From contig NZ_MTQM01000008.1 in assembly GCF_001984105.1 (NCBI RefSeq), positions 434,001 to 498,000 of the forward strand: a DNA stretch of 64,000 bases, in the 5' to 3' direction. Position numbers and translations under genes: made by a program. Positions 20,001-27,696 of the stretch are shown piece by piece. The DNA is from Microbacterium sp. CSI-V. GTDB taxonomy: Bacteria > Actinomycetota > Actinomycetes > Actinomycetales > Microbacteriaceae. Under the pieces are notes generated by a model that was given only the letters and a program-made list of their open reading frames with translations, was not told where the DNA came from and ran no database searches. Position 1 is the first letter of the stretch. The number at the start of each line of letters is the position of its first letter.

Positions 20001-23000
20001 GTCGGTCTGCGACGTCTTCTCCCCGTCATCGGCGGTCAGGCGCAGCACGTACTGGCCCTTGTCGGAGAAACGCGCGGTGGTGGAGGCGGCCGCGGCGTCG
20101 TCGAAGAGCACCGTCGCCCCCTCGGGCGCGCTCACCACGCTCCAGGTTGACGACACCGTCCCCGTGGGCAGTCCGTCGTCCTTGACCGTGCCGACCAAGG
20201 CCGCCGCGCCTCCGACCGATGCCTGGAGGTTCTGCCACGCCGTCACCAGCGGAGCTTCGTTCGTGGATGCCGGAGCGGCCACGCCCGTGCGGAAGACTTG
20301 CAGTTCCTTGACCCCGGTCTTGAATCCGCTGGCGTGGGTCACCGTCAGACGCACGGCGTCACCGGTCACCTCCGGGAACTGCACGTGGTTGTAGTTCGCG
20401 CGCGGATACGCCGGCGTGCGGGCTTGCTGCGGGATCACCGACCACTGCCCACCGCGACGCACCTCGAGGGTGTAGACCGACGGCTCGGCGTATCCCGGCG
20501 CGGTCGCCGACGAGGAGCTGTCGTAGAAGTACGGGCGGATGTCGTCGAAGGTCTTCTCGCCGCCGAGTTCGACGGTGAGGGAGTCCTTCGCGTTGGGCGA
20601 GCCCGCGGTGCCCCAGAAGGGCTCGTTGATCGTCGTCCCGTCCACGGCCCCCGAGGGCGCACGGCCGGAAGCGGAGAAGGTCGCGGTGGCCGAGCTCGCG
20701 AGGTTCGCGCTGCCCGTGCTGGCGGTGCGGACGTCCGCACCCGCCTTGGCGAACAGGTCGACGACGCGGGCGTCATCGGCGAAGCGCACGTCCTGCGGGG
20801 CCTTCACCGACGATGCCGTGGCCGTGGTGACCTTGGCGTCGCCCTTGACGACCTCGACCGTCCCCGACGCGGGGTCGTAGACGACGTGCGAGAGCTTGTC
20901 GACGGTGAAGGCGAGCGTGCCGTCGAGGAAGACGGAGTACCCCTCGGGCACGTCGTCGCCGTAGTACCGCGTGCCGCCGGGCGCGTCCCACGTGACCGTC
21001 AGGTCGCGGTCGCGGTAGCGGATGTTGTTCGCGGTGAAGTGGTCCCAACCGATGTCGATCGGGTCGAGCTCGATCTTGGCGTCGTCACGGGTGCGCACAC
21101 CCATCGCGTCCTCGATCATGGTGAAGTTCGTCGCGCCGAGGATCGTGTGGTGGATCCAGGAGCGGTAGTCGATCTTCTGCGGGTCCGCCGAGCCGTTGGC
21201 CCAGAACTCGTTCTGGTCGGGCAGACGGTTGTCACCGCCGTTCTGGTAGTGCGCCCACGCGTTCCAGTACAGGAGCTTCTTGTACCACTCCGCGTTGATC
21301 GCGTCGGTGGGGTAGTCGCGCAGCACCTTCGACAGCATCCGGAAGGTCACGGTCGAGTTGATGACCGAGAAGTTGTTGCTGCCCTGGCCGCCGGTGGCGT
21401 TGTAGGCCGCCTGGTCGGCCTGGTTCGCGGTGTAGAAGGGGAAGATCGGGTACTGCTTGTCGTCCGCGAACAGCCGCAGCGCCTCGACGTAGTCGTCCTT
21501 GTAGTCGGGGTCGCCGGGTTTGGGCACGAGGCCGACCGAGAACGGGTAGTAGTTGTTGATCTCCTTCCAGGGCACGTGCTCGCCGTTGCTGGCCATCGCG
21601 TGCTCGAGGAGCTTGGTGTCGGGGTTCCAGAGCACCTTCATGACCTGGGTCTTGATGTTCTGCGCGAACGCCTCCATCTCGTCGGCCTTGGCGGTGTTGC
21701 CGGCCGTCCGGTAGGCCTCGGCCGAGGCGAGGGCGTTGGAGTAGAGGTAGGCGTTCTCGGCGCGATCCTGGTATCCGCCCTTCCAATGGAAGGACACGGC
21801 ATCCGCGTCGTTGCCGGTCATCGCGCCCCAGTTGTACTCGATGAGGCCGTTCTTGTTGAAGTCGTACGCGTCCTGCAGACCCTCGACGTCGTCCTCGGCG
21901 TACTTCGCCAGGTTCCCCGCGATCGCGGTCGGGCCACCGTGCAACTCGTACGAGCGCCACGCCGCCTCGGAGATGTACTGGGTGTAGCTGTTCGACCAGT
22001 TCGCGGGGTCGCCGGGGTTGTCGACGAACTTGTAGCTCTTGCTCGTCTCGCCCGTCGAGACCCAGGGCCCGTACGAGTAGATCGGGTCGCGGAAGTACTT
22101 CAGGTCGTCGATGAACATGCCGGTGGTCAGCACGATCGAGTTGTTGTACCCGAGGACGCCCTCCATCGCGACCGGGAACTGGTAAGTGTTGCCGGGCATG
22201 TCGGCGTCGAGGAAGTTGAACCGCATGAGCCACCAGCGGTAGAACAACGTCTTGTCGATGTTGTCCTCGGGGGTGTCCAGGTAGGGCACGTTCTCGGCCC
22301 ACCACCGGTTGTAGGCGGTCACGTGAGTCGTGTACGCCTCGGCCGGCGACTGCGTCCGCGTGGCGTCGTAGTCGGTCCGCGCCTCGGCGATCTCGTCGGT
22401 GATCAGCCCCAGCTGCACCTTGGTCGTCGCGCTGCCGCCGGCGGGGATCGACAGGGTGCGCGCCAGGGTCGCGCCCGCGGGCGAGAAGCCGTCGCCGGAG
22501 AAGCGGGGAGACAGCTTCGTCAGGTCGTTCAGCGCCGTGACGTGGCCGACGAGTTCGTCGCCCTCGGCGGTGGTGGCGTAGGGCGAGGATGCCACGAGCT
22601 CGACGTCGACCGCCCCACCCGTGGAGCGCACCTCGAGGTCGGTCACGAGCACGTTGGCATCGGTGATGAACTTCGTCTGGACGACCTCGATGCCGCCGCC
22701 GCGGTGGACGCTCCGCCAGTAGCTCGGCGTCTGCTTCCGCTGCGCGACGTCCTCGGTCAGGGTGACGTCGGCGCCGCCGACCCGGGCGGTGATCGTGTAG
22801 CCGGAGCGGCCGTCGATGGCCTCCCAGTAGGCCAGCTGGCCGCCGAACCCGAGGGCTGCGGGGTTGTGCTCCTTCATGAACGCCGCGCGTCCGCGGGTGA
22901 AGAGCCACTGGTTGTTGTCGCCGAAGCTGCCCGCGTCGCCCGTGCGGGCGAGCATGCGGTCCATCCAGAAGTCCTTGTCGACACTCGTGCCCGCGCCGGC

Positions 23001-23225
23001 CGCGACATCGGCGTCGAAGATCTTCTGGAGCTGGTTGCCGGGGGTGTAGGTCACGCCCGTGGCCGGGACGGGGGTCGGGCTACCCGAGAACGTGGGGTAG
23101 CCGATGTCGGCGTTGGCGGCCTGCGCGGGGGCTGCGGCGACCAGGGTGGCGACGATGGCCGCGGAGGCGATCGTGCCGATGGCCGCGCGGCAGGTGCGAC
23201 GGCTCGAGCGATGTGGGGAGTCCAC
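17025..23225 (-). CDS. Secreted, wall-anchored MGH1/GH121-like hydrolase (HypBA2-like beta-L-arabinobiosidase candidate)
   Basis: 2066 residues. Signal peptide 1-37. The catalytic region, about 40-790, has (alpha/alpha)6-barrel features such as FNKNGLIEYNW, QFPVAMEGVLGYNNSI, INNYYPFSVGLVP and LPDQNEFW, typical of MGH1/GH63-related enzymes. Then, by approximate residue: discoidin-like 837-982, PKD-like 982-1082, discoidin-like 1085-1238, two Big_4 Ig modules 1239-1395, OmpL47-like repeats, a third discoidin-like 1569-1732, further Ig-like modules and a tail LAVTG (2027-2031), helix, RRRR. Length, fold and neighbours (GH127, GH43, LacI, importer) fit B. longum HypBA2 (GH121), which releases the disaccharide Ara-beta-1,2-Ara. 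The family call is inferred; a different GH63-like specificity is possible. GTG start with AGAGGATGA upstream. Confidence 0.78.
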   Translation of the reverse strand: MDSPHRSSRRTCRAAIGTIASAAIVATLVAAAPAQAANADIGYPTFSGSPTPVPATGVTYTPGNQLQKIFDADVAAGAGTSVDKDFWMDRMLARTGDAGSFGDNNQWLFTRGRAAFMKEHNPAALGFGGQLAYWEAIDGRSGYTITARVGGADVTLTEDVAQRKQTPSYWRSVHRGGGIEVVQTKFITDANVLVTDLEVRSTGGAVDVELVASSPYATTAEGDELVGHVTALNDLTKLSPRFSGDGFSPAGATLARTLSIPAGGSATTKVQLGLITDEIAEARTDYDATRTQSPAEAYTTHVTAYNRWWAENVPYLDTPEDNIDKTLFYRWWLMRFNFLDADMPGNTYQFPVAMEGVLGYNNSIVLTTGMFIDDLKYFRDPIYSYGPWVSTGETSKSYKFVDNPGDPANWSNSYTQYISEAAWRSYELHGGPTAIAGNLAKYAEDDVEGLQDAYDFNKNGLIEYNWGAMTGNDADAVSFHWKGGYQDRAENAYLYSNALASAEAYRTAGNTAKADEMEAFAQNIKTQVMKVLWNPDTKLLEHAMASNGEHVPWKEINNYYPFSVGLVPKPGDPDYKDDYVEALRLFADDKQYPIFPFYTANQADQAAYNATGGQGSNNFSVINSTVTFRMLSKVLRDYPTDAINAEWYKKLLYWNAWAHYQNGGDNRLPDQNEFWANGSADPQKIDYRSWIHHTILGATNFTMIEDAMGVRTRDDAKIELDPIDIGWDHFTANNIRYRDRDLTVTWDAPGGTRYYGDDVPEGYSVFLDGTLAFTVDKLSHVVYDPASGTVEVVKGDAKVTTATASSVKAPQDVRFADDARVVDLFAKAGADVRTASTGSANLASSATATFSASGRAPSGAVDGTTINEPFWGTAGSPNAKDSLTVELGGEKTFDDIRPYFYDSSSSATAPGYAEPSVYTLEVRRGGQWSVIPQQARTPAYPRANYNHVQFPEVTGDAVRLTVTHASGFKTGVKELQVFRTGVAAPASTNEAPLVTAWQNLQASVGGAAALVGTVKDDGLPTGTVSSTWSVVSAPEGATVLFDDAAAASTTARFSDKGQYVLRLTADDGEKTSQTDVTVQGEPVTAGTNVAPEATPTAEYTAGWNNVKAVNDGKVFFTGGSQSDIWGTWSGNHPATRWLQYEWSAPQRIAGAEIGFWRDQDDANSANGVNVPKGWKAQYWTGSDWADVADASEYTVKRDETNSVTFDAVTTTKFRVVLQAAGNGPYAAVAVSELKVFADAPTSIEPIDVRTSIGTKPVLPATVDATFSDGSHADLPVTWAAVSDAQVAGEGSFPVSGIVPGSPASAKATVWVRATAPGQINQVDAVTSRTQPGVAPVLPKAVGVLFNDGSRQDLPVTWDAVAADSYAAPGQFTVAGTVQSDLPGTKAASAAVTVGEGGDDTKAPTVAFQVSPAAPGSGWYTQAVAVDVTARDDQDASPRIEVRVDAGAWAAYTGTVSVTGDGSHVVQARATDAAGNTSPVAEQTVRIDTTAPAVEVTTDAVSRTVKASATDAGSGVASIEYRLGDSGDWTALTGSVLVGLDETKVQVRSTDKAGNVSPVVERTVPKADGSQKRNVALLATPTASGTAGWNKVTGLNDNVQPTSSGDVTPNDNANVWGIWPQVADQWVQYDWTEPVTIGELGVYFVSNIDAQGLGIDVPAKWEAEYWDATTSAWVPVKNAGAYGTAKDTYNTVSFDPVTTTKLRLTLDPVGTEQGKGSVGIKEWQVWEQPETPVPDTQAPVVTTTVDPAAPASGWHTGTVTVSASAIDDRDDAPVVEVRVGDGAWAAYTAPVEVATDGTTTVSFRAKDAAGNTSEPVGVEVKRDATQPTADAGWNAASRTVTPTGADAGSGVAVVEYQLGEGAWTAASGPIAVGDAATTVRVRVTDVAGNVSDVAEVAVPVKTTDPGTDPGTNPGGGGGTDPGSEPTGSLTGNEVVRIGVAQVAPGGQLPVSVSGAAPGTVFAVEFRSTPARLGTLTVGADGTAGGVFTVPAYAEAGVHTVALIVPGGELTAQVTVVAPGATSSQTPPLAVTGQDAASTQVAIGIGVSVLLLGLIVLAIARFRRRRSA

Positions 23226-23242
23226 GATGTCTCATCCTCTCG

Positions 23243-23266
23243 GTCTCTCTCTTCGCCGAGAGAGAC
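23243..23266 (-). promoter_or_regulatory. Leader hairpin of the GH121-like gene
   Basis: GTCTCTCT (23243-23250) pairs perfectly with AGAGAGAC (23259-23266) across an 8-nt loop, within the predicted 5' leader. It could stabilise the message or shape ribosome access. Confidence 0.4.
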
Positions 23267-23278
23267 ATGCGGGATGAA

Positions 23279-23307
23279 ACGCTAAGGAAACGCTTACGTT
23301 TTCTCAA
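23279..23307 (-). promoter_or_regulatory. Promoter with LacI-type operator in its spacer
   Basis: Read on the minus strand: -35 TTGAGA (23307-23302), a 17-nt spacer, -10 TAGCGT (23284-23279). The inverted repeat GAAACG/CGTTTT (23287-23302) occupies the spacer and has the look of a LacI-family operator, so repressor and polymerase would compete. It serves the GH121-like gene. The adjacent LacI gene product is the natural candidate binder. Confidence 0.65.
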
Positions 23308-23339
23308 TCCTTTTCGAAGATTTCGAAGGGAGCGAAAAG

Positions 23340-24362
23340 TCAGCGGCGCGCGATCGTCGATCCGCGGATGATCAGACGCACCGGGAGCTCGGTCGTCCCC
23401 GAATCCAGGCGCGCGCCGTCGATCGCCTCGAAGACCCGTTGCGCCGCGAGCCGGCCGAGGCGTTGGAGGTTGGCATCCACCGTCGTCAGCGCCGGACGCG
23501 AGTTCGTCGCGAGGATCTCCCAGTTGTCGTAGCCGACCACCGCGAGATCGTCGGGCACCGTGCGGCCGAGCTCGCGCACGGTCTCCAGCACGCCGCGCGC
23601 GATCTGATCCGACCCCGCGAAGATCCCGTCGATGTCGGGATGCCGGGCCAGCAGCATCGCGGCCGCGTCGCGCCCCCAGTTCTCGGACCACTCCGAGAAC
23701 ATCGGCTCGCCCACCAGCTCCAGCCCCGCCGCCGCGAGCCCCTCGCGGGCTCCGGCGAGACGGTCTTTGGCCGCGGCGTAGGTCGGGTCGCCCGACACGT
23801 GGGCGATGCGCGTGCGGCCGCACGAGATCAGGTGCTCGACGGCGAGACGCCCGCCGGCGCGGTTGTCGGGTACGAGCGAGAGGTCGCGCGGATCGTCGGA
23901 GGGAGAGTAGGCGTAGACCACGGGAACGGGGATGTCCGGTCCCAGCGACGGCCGCGGGTCGGTCTGCCGGCCGACCACGATGATGCCGTCGACCCGCCGG
24001 CTGAGCAGCGCCCGCAGGTGGTGCTGCTCGCGGATGGCATCCCCGCGGGCGTCGCAGAGGAAGACGTTGACCTGCCCCGCCCCGAACGCGTCTTCGGCGC
24101 CCATGAGGATCGGCAGCACGAAGCGGCCCTCGAGGTCGCTCGTGAGCAGGCCCACGGTGCCCGTCCGGCCCGCCACCAGACCCCGCGCCATCGCGTTCGG
24201 GGTGAAGGAGAGCTCGTCGGCCGCGAGCAGCACACGACGGCGCGTCGCGTCGGCGACATCCTCGCGCCCGTTCAGCGCCTTCGACGCCGTCGCGATGGAG
24301 ACCTGCGCCCGCTTGGCCACGTCGCCGAGCGTCACCGCACGATTCGCTCCATTGCCACTCAC
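23340..24362 (-). CDS. LacI family regulator of the arabinoside locus
   Basis: 340 residues. N-terminal helix-turn-helix and hinge (VTLGDVAKRAQVSIATASKALNG, then PNAMARGLVAGRTGTVGLL). A periplasmic-binding-protein-like effector domain follows, with GIIVVGRQ, FAGSDQIARGVLE and DLAVVGYDNWEI. It lies between the GH121-like gene and the divergent transporter genes, so it probably represses both. The effector is expected to be arabinose or a short arabino-oligosaccharide (inference). GTG start with AGGAGG about 8 nt upstream. Confidence 0.9.
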   Translation of the reverse strand: MSGNGANRAVTLGDVAKRAQVSIATASKALNGREDVADATRRRVLLAADELSFTPNAMARGLVAGRTGTVGLLTSDLEGRFVLPILMGAEDAFGAGQVNVFLCDARGDAIREQHHLRALLSRRVDGIIVVGRQTDPRPSLGPDIPVPVVYAYSPSDDPRDLSLVPDNRAGGRLAVEHLISCGRTRIAHVSGDPTYAAAKDRLAGAREGLAAAGLELVGEPMFSEWSENWGRDAAAMLLARHPDIDGIFAGSDQIARGVLETVRELGRTVPDDLAVVGYDNWEILATNSRPALTTVDANLQRLGRLAAQRVFEAIDGARLDSGTTELPVRLIIRGSTIARR

Positions 24363-24396
24363 CGGCGCCTCCTTCCGAAAACCTTATCGAGATGTG

Positions 24397-24441
24397 TTGA
24401 CCATAGTGCCTCAGGTGGATAGTGTCCCGAAATGGGTTTCG
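24397..24441 (+). promoter_or_regulatory. Promoter and candidate operator of the sugar importer operon
   Basis: -35 TTGACC (24397-24402), 17-nt spacer, -10 TAGTGT (24420-24425). CGAAA-TGGG-TTTCG (24428-24441) spans the predicted transcription start and is a candidate LacI site. It differs in spacing from the site before the GH121-like gene. The leader is about 90 nt. Confidence 0.55.
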
Positions 24442-24523
24442 AGTTTTCGAGCCCGTCCCGATCACATGTGCGACAGCGGCGCCCGCCGCAGCGCTTACTC
24501 GATGAAGAGCAAGAGGAGTACCG

Positions 24524-25819
24524 ATGATGCATTCCCGGAGCCGGACCGCACTGCGGACGCTGACCGCCGCGCTCGCGGCAGGCGTGCTGGTGGGGTCGCT
24601 CACCGCCTGTGGCAGCAGCAGCACCACCACCGCCCCCGCTGACATCCCGGCGGAGGGCACCGACGACGGCACCAGCCTGACGCTGTGGACGCGCGCGCCG
24701 CTGGAGAAGCAGGCGAAGGAACTGGTGGAGGCCTACAACTCCAGCCACAAGAACCAGGTCGAGCTGACCGTCGTGCCCAACGACGACTACGTCGCCAAGG
24801 TCGGCGCCGCCGCGGGCTCCGGCGGACTGCCCGACCTCTTCGCCGCCGACATCGTCTACGTGCCGAACTGGGTGCAGCAGGGCCTCTTCCAGGACGTCAC
24901 CTCGCAGATCGACGGCCTCTCCTACAAGGACACCCTCAACAAGGGACACCTGGATGCCGGCACCCTCGACGGCAAGCAGTACGTCCTGCCGTTCGTGCTC
25001 GACCTGTCGGTCATGATGTGGAACAAGGACCTCGTGAAGGAGGCCGGACTCGACCCCGAGAAGGCCCCCGCGACCCTCGCCGACTTCGCCAAGACCGCCA
25101 AGGCCGTGCAGGCGCTGAACAAGCCCGGCGTCTCCGGCACCTCGACGGGCCTGAACTGCGGCGGCTGCCTCCTGTTCACCTGGTTCCCCTCGATCTGGGC
25201 CTCGGGCGAGGACGTGCTCAACGCCGACGGCACCGAGTCGCTGCTGAACAACAGTGCGGCCAAGGACGTCTACTCCACGTGGAAGGACCTCCAGGCCTCG
25301 GGCGCCGTCGCCCCCGGCTCGACCGACGAGACCGGCGCCACCTGGGTCGCCGGCTTCCAGGAGGGCAACGTCGGCATCATGCCGTTCCCCGCCACCCTGC
25401 TGCCGGGCCTGACCTTCGACGCCGGCGTCGCGGGCATCCCGGGCGTCGACGGCGGCGAGTCCACCTTCGTCGGTGGTGACGGCATCGGCATCTCGAAGGA
25501 CTCGAAGCAGTCGGCCCAGGCCTGGAACTTCCTGTCGTGGCTGACCTCCGAGGACGCGCAGGTGGGCGTTCTCGCCAAGGGCGGCAGCACCGTGGCGCGC
25601 TCCGACCTCGCCGACAACGAGTACTCCGCGAAGGACCCCCGCCAGGTCGCGATCAACGAGGTCGCCGGCAAGGGCAAGACGCCCGTCGCGCTGAACTTCC
25701 AGCAGGCGTTCAACGCCCCCGGCAGCCCGTGGCTGACGCTCGTGCGCAACGCGGTCCTCGGCGACGGCAACACCGTCGACGCGGACAACGACGAGATCAC
25801 CGCGGTCCTGTCGCAGTAA
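24524..25819 (+). CDS. Carbohydrate ABC importer, substrate-binding lipoprotein
   Basis: 431 residues. Lipoprotein signal with lipobox LTAC, then a family-1 extracellular binding fold (SLTLWTRAPLEKQAKELVEAYN, LPDLFAADIVYVPNWV, YVLPFVLDLSVMMWNKDL, GNVGIMPFPATLL). It presumably binds the oligosaccharide released outside the cell. Two adjacent ATGs (24524, 24527) follow AAGAGGAG (24511-24518); the second has better spacing. First gene of an operon with two permeases and GH127. No ATPase gene accompanies it, so a shared MsmK-type ATPase encoded elsewhere is expected. Confidence 0.9.
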   Translation: MMHSRSRTALRTLTAALAAGVLVGSLTACGSSSTTTAPADIPAEGTDDGTSLTLWTRAPLEKQAKELVEAYNSSHKNQVELTVVPNDDYVAKVGAAAGSGGLPDLFAADIVYVPNWVQQGLFQDVTSQIDGLSYKDTLNKGHLDAGTLDGKQYVLPFVLDLSVMMWNKDLVKEAGLDPEKAPATLADFAKTAKAVQALNKPGVSGTSTGLNCGGCLLFTWFPSIWASGEDVLNADGTESLLNNSAAKDVYSTWKDLQASGAVAPGSTDETGATWVAGFQEGNVGIMPFPATLLPGLTFDAGVAGIPGVDGGESTFVGGDGIGISKDSKQSAQAWNFLSWLTSEDAQVGVLAKGGSTVARSDLADNEYSAKDPRQVAINEVAGKGKTPVALNFQQAFNAPGSPWLTLVRNAVLGDGNTVDADNDEITAVLSQ

Positions 25820-25824
25820 TCCTC

Positions 25825-25858
25825 GCGGGGGTGCCGGCGGACACGTCGGCACCCCCGC
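25825..25858 (+). terminator. Intercistronic hairpin after the binding-protein gene
   Basis: GCGGGGGTGCCG (25825-25836) pairs perfectly with CGGCACCCCCGC (25847-25858) across a 10-nt loop. It probably attenuates read-through or protects the upstream message, so that binding protein exceeds permease. Confidence 0.75.
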
Positions 25859-25877
25859 ACCCCTCGGAAGGAACACC

Positions 25878-26786
25878 GTGGCTCTCTCCCTCTCGACCCG
25901 GCGCCCCCGCCGGTACGCGCGCTCCGCGCTCGGCGGCCCCGTCCAGGGCTGGCTCTACGCCGCCCCGACGGCACTGTTCGTGGTCGCCCTCTTCGTCATC
26001 CCCCTGCTCCTGGTCCTGCAGATGTCCGGGTCCGAGTGGCCCCTCCTGCGCGGGAACATGGGCCCGAACTTCCCCGAGAACTTCGCGGATGCCGTGAACC
26101 ACCGCCTCTTCTGGGATTCGGTGCGGTTCACGGTGATGTACACCGTGATCACGACGGTGCTCCTGATCGGCCTGGGCCTGGGGCTCGCGCTCCTCGTCCA
26201 GGAGTCCACCGCCTGGAAGGGATTCCTTCGCACCGCGTTCCTCCTGCCGAGCGCGCTGGGCCTGGCCTCGGCATCCCTCCTCTTCTACGTGCTCTACTCC
26301 CCCATCGCCGGGCCCTTCGCGGGCCTCATGCAGTCGTGGGGGATCACATTCCTCGGCTCCCCCGAGGGCGCGCTGTGGTCGACGGTGTTCCTCATCGTCT
26401 GGCGCTTCGCCGGCTTCTACATGCTGCTGCTGCTCGTGGGTCTCCAGGGCATCCCGGAGGACATCTACGAAGCCGCGCGCATCGACGGCGGGAGCCGCTG
26501 GCAGATCTTCCGCGACATCACCGTGCCGCTGCTGCGGCCCACGTTCGCGCTCACGACCGTGATGTGCGTGACCGGCTCGCTCCTGGCGTTCGACCAGTTC
26601 TACATCCTCACCAAGGGCGGACCCGACAACAGCACCATGACGGTGGTCCAGCTCATTTACAACATCGCCTTCCAGGGTCAGAACAGCCTCGGCATCGCCG
26701 CCGCGCTGTCGGTGATCATCCTGGTCGCGCTCGTCGTCATCAACGTCGTGCAGCTGCGCGCGTTCCGCCGCACCGAGGAGGCCTGA
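25878..26786 (+). CDS. Carbohydrate ABC importer permease (MalF type)
   Basis: 302 residues, six membrane segments. The EAA loop EAARIDGGSRWQIFRDITVPLLRP is well conserved. GTG start preceded by GGAAGGA. One base separates its stop from the next gene. Confidence 0.9.
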   Translation: MALSLSTRRPRRYARSALGGPVQGWLYAAPTALFVVALFVIPLLLVLQMSGSEWPLLRGNMGPNFPENFADAVNHRLFWDSVRFTVMYTVITTVLLIGLGLGLALLVQESTAWKGFLRTAFLLPSALGLASASLLFYVLYSPIAGPFAGLMQSWGITFLGSPEGALWSTVFLIVWRFAGFYMLLLLVGLQGIPEDIYEAARIDGGSRWQIFRDITVPLLRPTFALTTVMCVTGSLLAFDQFYILTKGGPDNSTMTVVQLIYNIAFQGQNSLGIAAALSVIILVALVVINVVQLRAFRRTEEA

Positions 26787-26787
26787 C

Positions 26788-27696
26788 ATGGCCCTGACCG
26801 ACACTCCCGCCCGCCCCGCGACCCTGAGCACGCGAGCGATCGTCGCACCGGGATCCACGGGCCGTCGCCGTCGCTCCCAGGGACTCGTGCTCTGGGGACT
26901 CCCCTCGAAGATCTTCACCGGCGCGCTGGCGATCATCTTCCTGTACCCGCTGGTGTGGACGGGCGTGGCGTCCGTCAGCCCGCAGGCGGGGACGAGCCAG
27001 GTCGACGGGTGGGGGTTCGCCAACTACGCCAAGCTGGCGAGTTTCCAGTCGGGGATCTGGGTGTACCTGGGCAACTCGCTGTTCGTGTCGGTGTTGACCG
27101 TCGCCCTGACGCTCATCGTGTCGTTCTTCGGCGGCTACGCGTTCGCGCGCTTCTCGTTCCCGGGCAAGAACATGCTGTTCCTGCTGGTGCTGGCGATCCT
27201 GATGGTCCCGTACGCCACGCTGCTCATCCCGCTCTACGTGATCCTGAACGCGGTGGGGCTCCAGAACTCGCTCGTGGGGGTCGCGTTGGTCCTGACGATG
27301 TTCCAGCTTCCGTTCTCGATGTTCATGATGCGCATCTCGTTCGAGTCCGTCCCGCGCGAACTCGATGAGGCGGCCCTCGTCGACGGCTGCACGAGCTTCT
27401 CGGCCCTGCGCCGCGTGCTGCTCCCCGCGGTCAAGCCCGGCCTCATCACCGTGGGGCTGTTCGCCTTCCTCACCGCGTGGAACGACTTCATCGCCCCCCT
27501 GATCCTCATCAACGACCAGTCCAAGATCACGCTGCCCCTGGCCGTCGCGAACCTCCGCGGTCAGACCATGGGCGTCATCGACTACGGCGTCACCGAAGCC
27601 GGGGTCGTCGTCCTGGCGCTGCCGTGCATCGTCCTGTTCCTGATCCTCCAACGTCACTACGTGCGCGGCTTCATGTCCGGCGCCTTCAAGGGATGA
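26788..27696 (+). CDS. Carbohydrate ABC importer permease (MalG type)
   Basis: 302 residues, six membrane segments after a basic N-terminus. EAA loop EAALVDGCTSFSALRRVLLP. The C-terminus ends FMSGAFKG, typical of MalG-like subunits. Its stop overlaps the GH127 start (ATGA). Confidence 0.9.
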   Translation: MALTDTPARPATLSTRAIVAPGSTGRRRRSQGLVLWGLPSKIFTGALAIIFLYPLVWTGVASVSPQAGTSQVDGWGFANYAKLASFQSGIWVYLGNSLFVSVLTVALTLIVSFFGGYAFARFSFPGKNMLFLLVLAILMVPYATLLIPLYVILNAVGLQNSLVGVALVLTMFQLPFSMFMMRISFESVPRELDEAALVDGCTSFSALRRVLLPAVKPGLITVGLFAFLTAWNDFIAPLILINDQSKITLPLAVANLRGQTMGVIDYGVTEAGVVVLALPCIVLFLILQRHYVRGFMSGAFKG

